Source: Sphingobium sp. 66-54 (lineage in GTDB: Bacteria > Pseudomonadota > Alphaproteobacteria > Sphingomonadales > Sphingomonadaceae). From it: DNA of 61,981 bases. Position numbers and translations under genes: made by a program. The notes below the pieces were generated by a model that saw only the letters and a program-made list of their open reading frames with translations, searched no databases and was not told the DNA's origin. Of the stretch, positions 43,921 to 51,818 are shown piece by piece. Every line of letters begins with the position of its first letter. The stretch's first letter is position 1. Location of the stretch: NCBI GenBank assembly GCA_001899715.1, contig MKWI01000022.1, positions 1 to 61,981 on the forward strand. The letters are read 5' to 3'.

Positions 43921-44448
43921 ATGGCAACAAGCATTCGCCTGTCGCGTGGCGGCTCCAAGAAGCGCCCTTATTACAAGATCGTGGTGACGGACAGCCGCTC
44001 GCCGCGTGACGGTCGCTTCATCGAGCGCATCGGCAGCTACAACCCGCTGCTCGCCAAGGACGACGAGAAGCGCGTGGTGCTCGACGTTGAGCGCGCGAAG
44101 CATTGGGTGAGCGTCGGCGCGCAGCCGACCGACCGCGTGGCCCGCTTCCTCGACGCCGCCGGCGTCCAGGAGCGCACGGCGCGCAGTAACCCGAACAAGG
44201 GCGAGCCGGGCCAGAAGGCCAAGGATCGCGCCGAGGAGAAGGCGAGCAAGCTGGCCGAGGCCGAGGAAGCCGCCAAGGCCGCGGCCGAGGCACCGGCTCC
44301 GGCCGCCGAGGAAGCGCCTGCCGCTGAGGCTGTCGCTGAGGAAACGCCCGCCGCCGAGGCTCCGGCTGCCGAGGCGCCCGCCGAGGAGGCCGCTCCTGCC
44401 GAGGCGCCCGCCGCCGAGGAGGCTGCGGAAGAAAAGACCGAGGGCTGA
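43921..44448 (+). CDS. rpsP: 30S ribosomal protein S16 with long acidic tail
   Basis: 175 residues. Residues 1-85 are standard S16 ([54 protein letters not shown]). The family is usually 80-100 residues; here about 85 extra residues form an Ala/Glu/Pro-rich tail made of imperfect APAAEEA-like repeats. Such extensions occur in some alphaproteobacterial S16 proteins; the tail is probably flexible and exposed. Between ffh and rimM; rimM starts 2 bases after the stop. Confidence 0.97.
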   Translation: MATSIRLSRGGSKKRPYYKIVVTDSRSPRDGRFIERIGSYNPLLAKDDEKRVVLDVERAKHWVSVGAQPTDRVARFLDAAGVQERTARSNPNKGEPGQKAKDRAEEKASKLAEAEEAAKAAAEAPAPAAEEAPAAEAVAEETPAAEAPAAEAPAEEAAPAEAPAAEEAAEEKTEG

Positions 44449-44450
44449 GC

Positions 44451-44933
44451 TTGCAGCCCGATCGCCCCGTCACGCTCGCCGCCATCATCGGTGCGCACGG
44501 CGTGACGGGCGAGGTGCGCCTTAAGCTGTTCGGCGACGGGCCGGAGAGCCTCAAACGCTACAAGAGCTTCGACGCAGGCGGGCGGGCGCTGACGCTCAAG
44601 GCCGTCCGTGCCGGGCCGAACGGCGCGGTCGCCCGCTTCGCCGAAGTGACCGACCGCAACGCCGCCGAGGCGCTGCGCGGGCTGGAGTTGACCGTGCCGC
44701 GCTCCGCCCTGCCGCCGCTCGATGAGGGCGAATATTACCACATCGACCTCATCGGCCTGCCGTGCGTGACGGAGGCGGACGAGGCGGTGGGCATCATCGT
44801 CGCGATCGAGAATTTCGGCGCGGGCGATATTGTCGAGATCGAGAAGCCGGACGGCAAGCGCTTCATGGCGCCGATCCATGCCGCGCGCATCGAACCCGAG
44901 CGGGCCGTGATTGACGTGGCGTTCATCTCTTAA
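44451..44933 (+). CDS. rimM: 16S rRNA processing protein RimM
   Basis: 160 residues. TLAAIIGAHGVTGEVRLK is the N-terminal RimM signature, EYYHIDLIGLPCVTE begins the PRC-barrel-like C-terminal domain, and FMAPIHAARIEPERAVIDV ends it. It helps mature the 30S head near S19. TTG start at 44451, directly after rpsP (2-base gap), implying coupled translation. Normally followed by trmD; here two inserted genes intervene. Confidence 0.95.
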   Translation: MQPDRPVTLAAIIGAHGVTGEVRLKLFGDGPESLKRYKSFDAGGRALTLKAVRAGPNGAVARFAEVTDRNAAEALRGLELTVPRSALPPLDEGEYYHIDLIGLPCVTEADEAVGIIVAIENFGAGDIVEIEKPDGKRFMAPIHAARIEPERAVIDVAFIS

Positions 44934-45012
44934 CGAGCACTTTGCCATTAGCGACGTTCGACCGGCCGCCTCCTGGGCACGAGACCACATATCCAGCGCT
45001 TTGCATATCCAC

Positions 45013-45029
45013 ATAGTTATATAAACTAT
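45013..45029. promoter_or_regulatory. ArsR-type operator
   Basis: ATAGTT (45013-45018), ATATA, AACTAT (45024-45029): a 17-base dyad ending 5 bases before the ArsR start, overlapping AT-rich -10-like sequence. Position and form fit autorepression by the ArsR protein encoded immediately downstream. Confidence 0.65.
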
Positions 45030-45034
45030 CAGCT

Positions 45035-45361
45035 ATGAGTGAGTCGTTAAGCCCGATCTTTGCCGCGCTAGCCGATCCCACGCGCCGCGCCATGCTTGAG
45101 CGGCTGGCGGCTGGGGAAGCAACGGTAAAGGAGCTGGCCGCGCCGTTCGGGATCAGTCAGCCAGCTGTTTCCAAGCATCTCAAAGTGCTGGAGGCGGCGG
45201 GACTGGTGAGCTGGAGCAAGACCGCGCAGACACGGCCCCGGCGGATCAACGCGGTGGGGCTGAAGCATGCACGCGACTGGATCGACCAGTTCCGCGATTT
45301 CTGGCCGGACAGCTTCGACCGGCTCGATGCCTATCTCAACGATGGAAGAGCGCCAAGATGA
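45035..45361 (+). CDS. ArsR-family transcriptional regulator
   Basis: 108 residues, winged helix. IFAALADPTRRAMLERLAAGEATVKELAAPFGISQPAVSKHLKVLEAAGLV is the ArsR/SmtB helix-turn-helix signature. No metal-binding ELCVCDL motif is present, so this is the non-metal branch usually paired with an SRPBCC/AHSA1 protein. Indeed the stop overlaps the next gene (ATGA). It represses its own operon in known examples. The pair sits between rimM and trmD. Confidence 0.92.
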   Translation: MSESLSPIFAALADPTRRAMLERLAAGEATVKELAAPFGISQPAVSKHLKVLEAAGLVSWSKTAQTRPRRINAVGLKHARDWIDQFRDFWPDSFDRLDAYLNDGRAPR

Positions 45362-45855
45362 CCGATCGAGCCGAGGCGGGTGAGTTATTCATCCAGCGTG
45401 TGTTCGCGCACCGCATCGAGCGCGTCTGGGATGCCTGGGCCACGCCTGGAGCGGTTGCGACCTGGCTGGGCCCCAAGGGCTCGACCAGCCATGTCGTCGA
45501 GGGTGATATCCGGCCCGGGGGCGTCCTGCGCATGCGCATGGAGACGGCGACATGGTCCATGTTCACGCTGTTTCGCTACCGGGACGTGGTGCGGCCGCAT
45601 CTGCTGACGTATGAGCATTGCTTCTGCGACGCCGCAGGCAATCTCATTCGCCCCGTCTTCTTCGAGATCTGGCCGCTCAAGCTGCTGACCACCGTGACGT
45701 TGGAAACCATGAGTGCCGGCACACAGGTGACGCTGCGCTGGCGACCGCTTGATGCGACGCCGGAGGAAGAACAGGCCTTTGTCGAGAATCTCTCTTCCAT
45801 GCAGGGAGGGCTTGCTGGCAGCTTCGACCAGCTCGCAGCCTATCTGGCGGGGTGA
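45358..45855 (+). CDS. SRPBCC (AHSA1-like) domain protein
   Basis: 165 residues. FIQRVFAHRIERVWDAWATPGAVATWLGPKG is the AHSA1/START-like N-terminus, with GDIRPGGVLRMRM and the closing FVENLSSMQGGLAGSFDQLAAYL helix. These proteins have a hydrophobic ligand cavity; the ligand is unknown. The gene is coupled to the ArsR regulator, which probably senses the same condition. Confidence 0.88.
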   Translation: MTDRAEAGELFIQRVFAHRIERVWDAWATPGAVATWLGPKGSTSHVVEGDIRPGGVLRMRMETATWSMFTLFRYRDVVRPHLLTYEHCFCDAAGNLIRPVFFEIWPLKLLTTVTLETMSAGTQVTLRWRPLDATPEEEQAFVENLSSMQGGLAGSFDQLAAYLAG

Positions 45856-45894
45856 ACGCCTTGCCATTGGTCGATAAATGACGAAGGGGAGGTC

Positions 45895-46599
45895 ATGACC
45901 TTCGCCGCGCAGATCCTCACGCTTTATCCGGAGATGTTTCCCGGCCCGCTGGGCGCGTCGCTGGCCGGGCGGGCGCTGGCGGAGGGGACTTGGGCGTGCG
46001 AGGCGATCCAGATCCGCGATTTCGCGACGGACAAGCACCGGAGCGTGGACGATACGCCGGCCGGCGGCGGGGCGGGGATGGTGCTGCGTGCCGATGTGCT
46101 GGCGCGGGCGGTGGACCATGCGGTGGCAGCGCGCCCGGACCTGCCGGTGCTGGCAATGACGCCGCGCGGGGCGCCGATCACGCAGGCGCGGGTGCGGGCG
46201 CTGGCGGAAGGGCCGGGCGCGACCATTCTGTGCGGCCGGTTCGAGGGGTTTGACGAGCGGCTGTTCGAAGGGCGGCCGATGATCGAGCAGGTCTCGATGG
46301 GCGACATCATCCTGTCGGGCGGAGAAATCGGCGCGTTCATGCTGCTGGATGCTTGCATTCGGCTGCTTCCCGGCGTAATGGGCGCGGCTTCTAGCGGGGT
46401 CGAGGAATCGTTTGAAGACGGTCTCCTCGAATATCCGCAATATACCCGACCTGCCGAGTGGGAAGGGCGCACGATCCCCGAAGTGTTGCGATCGGGGGAT
46501 CATGCGAAGATCGCCGCCTGGCGGAAACAACGGGCGGAGGCAGATACACGGTTACGCAGGCCGGACCTCTGGGAGCGCTACGGGAGCGCTCGGGACTGA
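45895..46599 (+). CDS. trmD: tRNA (guanine37-N1)-methyltransferase TrmD
   Basis: 234 residues. SPOUT methyltransferase with [33 protein letters not shown] and [17 protein letters not shown], the residues of the trefoil knot that binds SAM, and [24 protein letters not shown]. It makes m1G37 in tRNAs reading CNN codons and prevents +1 frameshifting. ATG at 45895 with GGGGAGG ahead. The insert upstream separates it from rimM; rplS follows 43 bases later. Confidence 0.97.
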   Translation: MTFAAQILTLYPEMFPGPLGASLAGRALAEGTWACEAIQIRDFATDKHRSVDDTPAGGGAGMVLRADVLARAVDHAVAARPDLPVLAMTPRGAPITQARVRALAEGPGATILCGRFEGFDERLFEGRPMIEQVSMGDIILSGGEIGAFMLLDACIRLLPGVMGAASSGVEESFEDGLLEYPQYTRPAEWEGRTIPEVLRSGDHAKIAAWRKQRAEADTRLRRPDLWERYGSARD

Positions 46600-46642
46600 C
46601 CTGCCTCTGGCGCGCGACACGAGACGAAGGAAGACAGGACAG

Positions 46643-47014
46643 ATGAACCTGCTGCAAACGATCGAGGCGGAGAACATCGCCGCCATCGCCAAGGATATTC
46701 CGGATTTCCGCCCCGGCGACACGCTGCGCGTCGGCGTGCGCGTGGTCGAGGGTGAGCGCACCCGCGTCCAGAATTTCGAGGGCGTGTGCATTGCCCGCTC
46801 GAACAAGGGCATGGGCAGCAACTTCACCGTGCGCAAGCTCAGCTTCGGGGAGGGTGTGGAGCGCGTGTTCCCGCTCTACTCGCCGAACATCGACAGCATC
46901 ACCGTCGTCCGCAAGGGCATCGTGCGCCGCGCCAAGCTCTATTATCTGCGCGGCCGCACCGGCAAGCGCGCTCGCATCGCCGAGCGGCGCGACGTGCGCG
47001 AAACGGACGCCTGA
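46643..47014 (+). CDS. rplS: 50S ribosomal protein L19
   Basis: 123 residues. [56 protein letters not shown] and [20 protein letters not shown] are the L19 signatures. A component of the 50S subunit at the 30S interface. The ATG at 46643 has GGAAGACAGGACAG just upstream. Last gene of the cluster; a strong hairpin follows. Confidence 0.97.
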   Translation: MNLLQTIEAENIAAIAKDIPDFRPGDTLRVGVRVVEGERTRVQNFEGVCIARSNKGMGSNFTVRKLSFGEGVERVFPLYSPNIDSITVVRKGIVRRAKLYYLRGRTGKRARIAERRDVRETDA

Positions 47015-47059
47015 GCGCGCACGTTACCGAACGTTTCAGAACGCGGTTGAACGGTTACA

Positions 47060-47092
47060 AAAGGGGCGACGCGGCATCCGCGGCGCCCCTTT
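47060..47092 (+). terminator. Intrinsic terminator after rplS
   Basis: AAAGGGGCG (47060-47068) pairs with CGCCCCTTT (47084-47092), with an inner CGCGG/CCGCG extension and a three-base loop. It ends the ffh-rplS operon 46 bases after the L19 stop. Confidence 0.85.
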
Positions 47093-47158
47093 CCGCTTGC
47101 CCAGTTGATAAAGTCTCCTAAAACGGCCGGGACATTCCAGAACGAGGGGCGAAAAGCC

Positions 47159-47698
47159 ATGCGCAAAATCGGACCTTTCCTCATCGCGACGCTGCTGCTC
47201 GCGTCCTGTAGTCCTGCGCCCGAAGGCGCTGACGCAGACAATGACGGCGGCGATGCCAGCGCGGCCGCCGACCCGGTCAAGCTGCCGATGAAGGAATTCA
47301 TGGGCCATGTGATGCAGTTCGCCGGCGAGCAGGTCTGGAAGTGGCAGGGCTCGATCACCGACGCCAATGGCGAGCGCGATCTGCGCCCCAAGACCGACAA
47401 GGACTGGGAAGAGGCCGAGAGCGCGAGCCTGACGTTGGCGGAAGTCACCAACATGCTGCTCACCGCCGACCGCCGGGTCGACGATCCGCGCTGGGACGCA
47501 GCGGTGGCGAAGGTCCGCGACGTGGCGCTGCGCGAGGCGGCGGCGGCCGAGAAGAAGGACTATGACACCTATTTCGAGATTGGCGGCGAGCTGGATGCGG
47601 CCTGCGAGAGCTGCCACGAGCACTTCGCGCCGGGCTACACCGCGCCGCCGGAGCTGAAGCTGGCGCCGCCGCCGGGATCGGCCAACGCGGCGAGCTGA
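47159..47698 (+). CDS. Cytochrome c'-like lipoprotein
   Basis: 179 residues. A lipoprotein signal (FLIATLLLASC, Cys at about 17) and a four-helix-bundle domain with the heme attachment site CESCH near residue 155, followed by HFAPGY. This matches cytochrome c' proteins, where the CXXCH lies close to the C-terminus. Located in the periplasm, tethered to a membrane; possible roles are electron transfer or binding of NO. ATG at 47159; alone after the ribosomal operon. Confidence 0.85.
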   Translation: MRKIGPFLIATLLLASCSPAPEGADADNDGGDASAAADPVKLPMKEFMGHVMQFAGEQVWKWQGSITDANGERDLRPKTDKDWEEAESASLTLAEVTNMLLTADRRVDDPRWDAAVAKVRDVALREAAAAEKKDYDTYFEIGGELDAACESCHEHFAPGYTAPPELKLAPPPGSANAAS

Positions 47699-48192
47699 GG
47701 CGGGGCATTCGCACGAGGGCTAACGGGTGGGTCGCAGCGAGCGGCCTGCCGTTTGCTGGGAGCAGCGCCGTCCTGTGAGGGCAGAGGCGGGACGCTCCCC
47801 CCGATTACACGAGTAGCCAATCGCGCCGAGCATCATCGGGACGCCTCAGAGTTAGTTCGCATGAGATGAACTCAGTGCTCCTGCGAAGGCACGAGCCATA
47901 GCGCAGGAGCGGTTCTTTTCCGCCCTGGGCTCCTGCCTTTGCAGGAGCACAAGCATGGTTCACCTGCGGCGGGCGCATTCCAGAGCCTTGCAGGGGCGGG
48001 CGGGCGTCTGGCGGTAAGGGACTATCCGCCTTCCGCGCACTTCGTTGCGCCGAACGTGTTTCAGCATTCATGTTCCCTTTGAGGCTGGTGCCTGCACGCA
48101 CGATGGGTGCTGAAAACAAATTCAATATGACGTGCTTGGGATTATCGCCGGGGTGTAGCAACTCGCCGACGCCTGTACGACCACGCGCCCTC
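47699..48192. other. Intergenic region with CTCCTGC-type repeat
   Basis: 494 bases between the convergent cytochrome and patatin genes. The repeat at 47876-47950 is the only structure recognised; open frames here lack ribosome sites and similarity. Confidence 0.55.
47876..47950. repeat. CTCCTGC-type palindromic repeat (copy 2)
   Basis: TGCTCCTGCGAAGGCACGAG at one end and GGGCTCCTGCCTTTGCAGGA at the other, separated by AGGAGCGGTTCTTTTCC, which is also found in copy 1 (GAGCGGTTCTTTTCC). The shared centre shows these are full-length relatives. Confidence 0.75.
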
Positions 48193-49737
48193 TCACCGCA
48201 TCGCCGCCGCCGTATCGAGGTCCAGCAGCGGCATCCAGAGGCGCGGTTCGCGGGCGCGGCGGTCGCCATAGGCCATCAGGCAGGCCATGAAGGCAGGGGT
48301 GAATTGTGCGTCCTTGCCGGCGGCCTTGAGGGTGCGGCAGGTGGGCGCGCCGGGCACGAGGGGATCGACCCGCTCGTCCTGCCAGCCGTCGGCGCTGGCG
48401 AAGCCGATCGGCCCGCGCGGCATTTGCAGGCGCAGCGCCGAGACCGAGCCGACCTCGACCTGGTTGACGATGATTGCCTCGGCGCGCAACGCGGCGCTGA
48501 GTGCGTTGAGCCGCCCGTCCGCCTTGTCGTCGCTGTCGGTGTCGGTCGGGCCGTTGCGCAGCACGAACAGCGGCAGCGGCTCGGCGGCATGGCCCATCTG
48601 CGCGGCGATTTCCCGCTGGACGAAGGTGGCGAACACCGACTGGCGCACGCCGCCGTCGAAATAGGTTTTGCCGCCGACCTGCACTTGCTGGAAGAACACC
48701 GGCATGGCGGCCGATGCGAGCGCCGCGCCGGCGATGCAGGTTCGCTTCTCGCGCGCGGTCAGCTCGGGATCGGCGGCCATGGCGTTGATGTCCGCGAACC
48801 GGAAGCGCCCGCCGCGCGCCTCGACGAAGCCGGCGAGCAGGATGACCGGGCTGGCGGCGAGCCGGTCGAGCACCGGGCAGACCGGCGCGGCGTCCGCGCG
48901 CTCGGCCTGCGCGAGCAAATCGTCCGGGCAGAGCGCGGTCTCGATCCGCCGACGCAGCGGCTTGAGGCCGGACATGGCGCCGGTGAGGATCGCCAGCGCC
49001 TTGGACTGGCGGTCGACGATCTCGCTCTCCGAGGCCGGCGAATAAGCGGTGCGCAGCGCGGCGCGTACGTCCGCATGCTCCAGCCCCGCGCCGACGAACA
49101 GCATTTGCAGCGCGCCGGTGCTGACGCCGGTAATGGCGATCGGGTTGGGGCGCTGCGGGGAATTGTCGGCGGCCAGCGTGGTGAGCAGGCCCGCGCCGAA
49201 CGCCCCCCATTGGCCGCCGCCCGAGAGCAGCAGGACGGAGGGCGTCTCCGGCCCCGGCAGGGCGGGGGGTGCGGAGACGGCGGAGGCGCTTGGCGGCGCG
49301 GGCAGGCGCGCGGAAGGCAGCGCCCGGTCCGGCGATGGCGGCGGGGGCGGCGGGGGCGGCGGAGATGGTTCGGCCGGCGGCGCGCGCCGGTCCCGCGCGG
49401 CTTGCGCGGCGGCGACCGCCTTGCGGATGCGATCCGCCGCAAGCGGGCCGGTTTGTGCGGCAGGTGGCGGCGCGATGGCTTCCGATGGCGGCGGCGGCGG
49501 GAGTGGTGCGCCGGGCCGGATCGGCCGGGCGTTGTCGATCGCGATCGTCTGCTCGCCGGAGCGGTCCGGCTGCGGCGGCCAGTTGTTGCGGATCTGCGCC
49601 TCCAGTGGCGAATAGGGCAGGTCGCTCACGAAACGGTCGAAAGAGCCGCAGTCGACCGCCAGCGGGCCGCGGGTGGCACAGGCGCCGAGCAGGGTTGTCA
49701 GGACGGTCAGCGCCACGGCGCGCGGGATGGATCGCAT
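48193..49737 (-). CDS. Patatin-like phospholipase, lipoprotein
   Basis: 514 residues. Lipoprotein-type signal (AVALTVLTTLLGAC), a Pro-rich region (about 60-150), then a patatin domain: oxyanion hole VLLLSGGGQWGAFGAGLL, nucleophile Ser in GVSTGALQ, and the catalytic Asp in YFDGGVRQ. It should hydrolyse membrane lipids in the periplasm or at a membrane. The ATG at 49737 has GAGG 9 bases upstream. Divergent from asd. Confidence 0.88.
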   Translation of the reverse strand: MRSIPRAVALTVLTTLLGACATRGPLAVDCGSFDRFVSDLPYSPLEAQIRNNWPPQPDRSGEQTIAIDNARPIRPGAPLPPPPPSEAIAPPPAAQTGPLAADRIRKAVAAAQAARDRRAPPAEPSPPPPPPPPPSPDRALPSARLPAPPSASAVSAPPALPGPETPSVLLLSGGGQWGAFGAGLLTTLAADNSPQRPNPIAITGVSTGALQMLFVGAGLEHADVRAALRTAYSPASESEIVDRQSKALAILTGAMSGLKPLRRRIETALCPDDLLAQAERADAAPVCPVLDRLAASPVILLAGFVEARGGRFRFADINAMAADPELTAREKRTCIAGAALASAAMPVFFQQVQVGGKTYFDGGVRQSVFATFVQREIAAQMGHAAEPLPLFVLRNGPTDTDSDDKADGRLNALSAALRAEAIIVNQVEVGSVSALRLQMPRGPIGFASADGWQDERVDPLVPGAPTCRTLKAAGKDAQFTPAFMACLMAYGDRRAREPRLWMPLLDLDTAAAMR

Positions 49738-49868
49738 CGCTTGCCTCATCGTTCGATACTCAGGATGCGACCCTTTTTGTGCGGCGGCGTTATCATCCTT
49801 TGCGTCGCTTCGCCAATCGGCTAATCGGCGGGGCTTGCGAACTTGTTGCCATGCGGAAGGGAAAGCCC

Positions 49869-50894
49869 TTGGGATATCGTGTCGTCGTCGTAGGGGCCAC
49901 CGGCAATGTCGGCCGGGAAATGCTCAACATCCTGGCCGAGCGGGAATTTCCGGCCGATGAGATCGCGGCGGTCGCCAGCGCGCGCTCGACCGGCGACGAG
50001 ATCGAGTATGGCGAGACCGGCCGTATGCTCAAGGTGAAGAACCTGGAGCATTTCGACTTTGCCGGCTGGGATATCGCGCTGTTCGCCGTCGGTTCTGCCG
50101 CCACCAAGGACTATGCGCCCAAGGCCGCGGCGGCCGGCTGCGTGGTGATCGACAACAGCTCGCTCTACCGCATGGACCCGGACGTGCCGCTGGTCGTGCC
50201 GGAGGTGAATCCGGACGCGATCGACGGCTACAAGCGCAAGAACATCATCGCCAACCCCAATTGCTCGACCGCGCAACTGGTTGTGGCGCTCAAGCCCCTG
50301 CACGATGCCGCAACGATCAAGCGCGTGGTGGTGGCGACCTACCAGTCCGTCTCCGGCGCCGGCAAGGAGGGGATGGACGAGCTGTTCGAGCAGAGCCGCA
50401 ACATCTTCGTCGGCGATCCGGCCGAGCCGGTGAAGTTCACCAAGCAGATCGCCTTCAACGTCATCCCGCATATCGACATGTTCCTCGATGACGGCTCCAC
50501 CAAGGAAGAGTGGAAGATGGTCGTCGAGACCAAGAAGATCCTCGACCCGAAGATCAAGGTGACGGCCACCTGTGTGCGCGTGCCGGTGTTCGTCGGCCAT
50601 AGCGAGGCGGTGAACATCGAGTTCGAGAAGGAGATCAGCGCGAAGGAGGCGCAGAAACTGCTGCGCGAGGCGCCGGGGATCATGCTCGTCGACAAGCGCG
50701 AGGACGGCGGCTACGTCACCCCGGTCGAGTGCGTGGGCGATTATGCCACCTTCGTCAGCCGCGTGCGCGAGGACCCGACCGTGGAGAACGGCCTGTCGCT
50801 CTGGTGCGTGTCCGACAATCTGCGCAAGGGCGCGGCGCTCAATGCGGTGCAGATCGCCGAGCTGCTCGGCCGGCGGCACCTGAAGAAAGGCTGA
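49869..50894 (+). CDS. asd: Aspartate-semialdehyde dehydrogenase
   Basis: 341 residues. VVVVGATGNVGREML (NADP loop), IIANPNCSTAQLV with the catalytic Cys, and CVRVPVFVGHSEAVNIEFE with the catalytic His, all diagnostic. It reduces aspartyl phosphate to the semialdehyde for Lys, Met, Thr and diaminopimelate synthesis. I use the TTG at 49869 (MGYRVVVVG) because GGAAGGGAAA lies before it and because the family normally starts here; the ATG at 49851 would add six residues. The DUF2238 gene follows 5 bases later. Confidence 0.95.
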   Translation: MGYRVVVVGATGNVGREMLNILAEREFPADEIAAVASARSTGDEIEYGETGRMLKVKNLEHFDFAGWDIALFAVGSAATKDYAPKAAAAGCVVIDNSSLYRMDPDVPLVVPEVNPDAIDGYKRKNIIANPNCSTAQLVVALKPLHDAATIKRVVVATYQSVSGAGKEGMDELFEQSRNIFVGDPAEPVKFTKQIAFNVIPHIDMFLDDGSTKEEWKMVVETKKILDPKIKVTATCVRVPVFVGHSEAVNIEFEKEISAKEAQKLLREAPGIMLVDKREDGGYVTPVECVGDYATFVSRVREDPTVENGLSLWCVSDNLRKGAALNAVQIAELLGRRHLKKG

Positions 50895-50898
50895 AGGC

Positions 50899-51537
50899 AT
50901 GGCCGGGCGGGGGCGCAAGGCTGCTCTGCCCGCCGGCCAATGGGCGCTGCTCGCCGGCCTGCTGATTGCGGTGGGCGTGGCCAACATCGCGCCGCCCTAT
51001 CCCGCGCTGGCGGCGCTCCAGCACGGGCCGACCGTGGCGCTGCTCTGCGCGGCGCCGTGGCTGCTGCGGCGCTGGCCACTCGGCACCGGCATGGTCGCGC
51101 TGCTCTGGCTGTTCCTGCTGCTGCACACGCTGGGCGGGCGCTACATCTATTCCTACGTGCCCTATGAGGCGTGGTGGGCGGCGCTGACCGGCGGCGGCGC
51201 GGCGGCGGCGGTTGCGCGCAATGGCTATGATCGCTTCGTCCATGCCATGTTCGGGCTGCTTTGCACGGCGCCGCTGGCGCAGATCGCGCGGCGCCACGGC
51301 GGGCTGGGCGCACGGGCGGCATGGCTGCTCGGCTTCGCGCTCGTCGGCACGATCGGGGCGCTCTACGAGATATTCGAGTGGCTGCTGACGCTGGTCGCGG
51401 CGGGCGACACGGCGGATTATTACAATGGCCAGCAGGGCGACATGTGGGACCCGCAGAAGGACATGGCGTTGGCGATGGCCGGTAGCCTGTGTGCGATAGG
51501 GATAGGTGCGGGGCTGGGGTGGTGGCGACGGAGGTAG
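50899..51537 (+). CDS. DUF2238 membrane protein (YjdF-like)
   Basis: 212 residues, about six hydrophobic spans. NGYDRFVHAMFGLLCTAPLAQI and the C-terminal ALYEIFEWLL ... GQQGDMWDPQKDMALA match the DUF2238/YjdF family, where the E.FEW and Q.D.WD..KDM motifs are conserved. An inner-membrane protein of unknown function. Starts 5 bases after asd, so it is probably cotranscribed. Confidence 0.85.
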   Translation: MAGRGRKAALPAGQWALLAGLLIAVGVANIAPPYPALAALQHGPTVALLCAAPWLLRRWPLGTGMVALLWLFLLLHTLGGRYIYSYVPYEAWWAALTGGGAAAAVARNGYDRFVHAMFGLLCTAPLAQIARRHGGLGARAAWLLGFALVGTIGALYEIFEWLLTLVAAGDTADYYNGQQGDMWDPQKDMALAMAGSLCAIGIGAGLGWWRRR

Positions 51538-51567
51538 GAAGCTCTACCTTTCGTCCAAGGCGGACGG

Positions 51568-51641
51568 TTCTCCTGCGAAAGCGGGAGTCCAGGGTCCAAC
51601 CGAGGTATCTTGCCGCTCTGGGCTCCTGCCTGCGCAGGAGC
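51568..51641. repeat. CTCCTGC-type palindromic repeat (copy 3)
   Basis: TTCTCCTGCGAAAGCGGGAG at the left and GGCTCCTGCCTGCGCAGGAG at the right. Same family as 32305-32456 and 47876-47950, here with a different centre. Confidence 0.7.
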
Positions 51642-51676
51642 GCGGCCTGGGATTGTGGGGGCTGTCGTTCCCTTGC

Positions 51677-51750
51677 CGTTCGTATCGAGCGAGGTCGAGA
51701 CACGCCGAGCGCTGTTCTAACGTATCTCGACCACGCTCGACACGAACCGG
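51677..51750. repeat. TCGAGC/GCTCGA hairpin repeat
   Basis: Left arm CGTTCGTATCGAGCGAGGTC and right arm CTCGACCACGCTCGACACGA form an imperfect stem of about 24 pairs. A fragment of the same family lies at 41722-41749. Intergenic between the DUF2238 and EmrB genes, which converge here. Confidence 0.7.
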
Positions 51751-51818
51751 AGGCGTGAACTTGTCGCGCTACGTCACCGCCTCACCTGCTGTCCCTTGTT
51801 CCTCACACGCGCTGCCCC

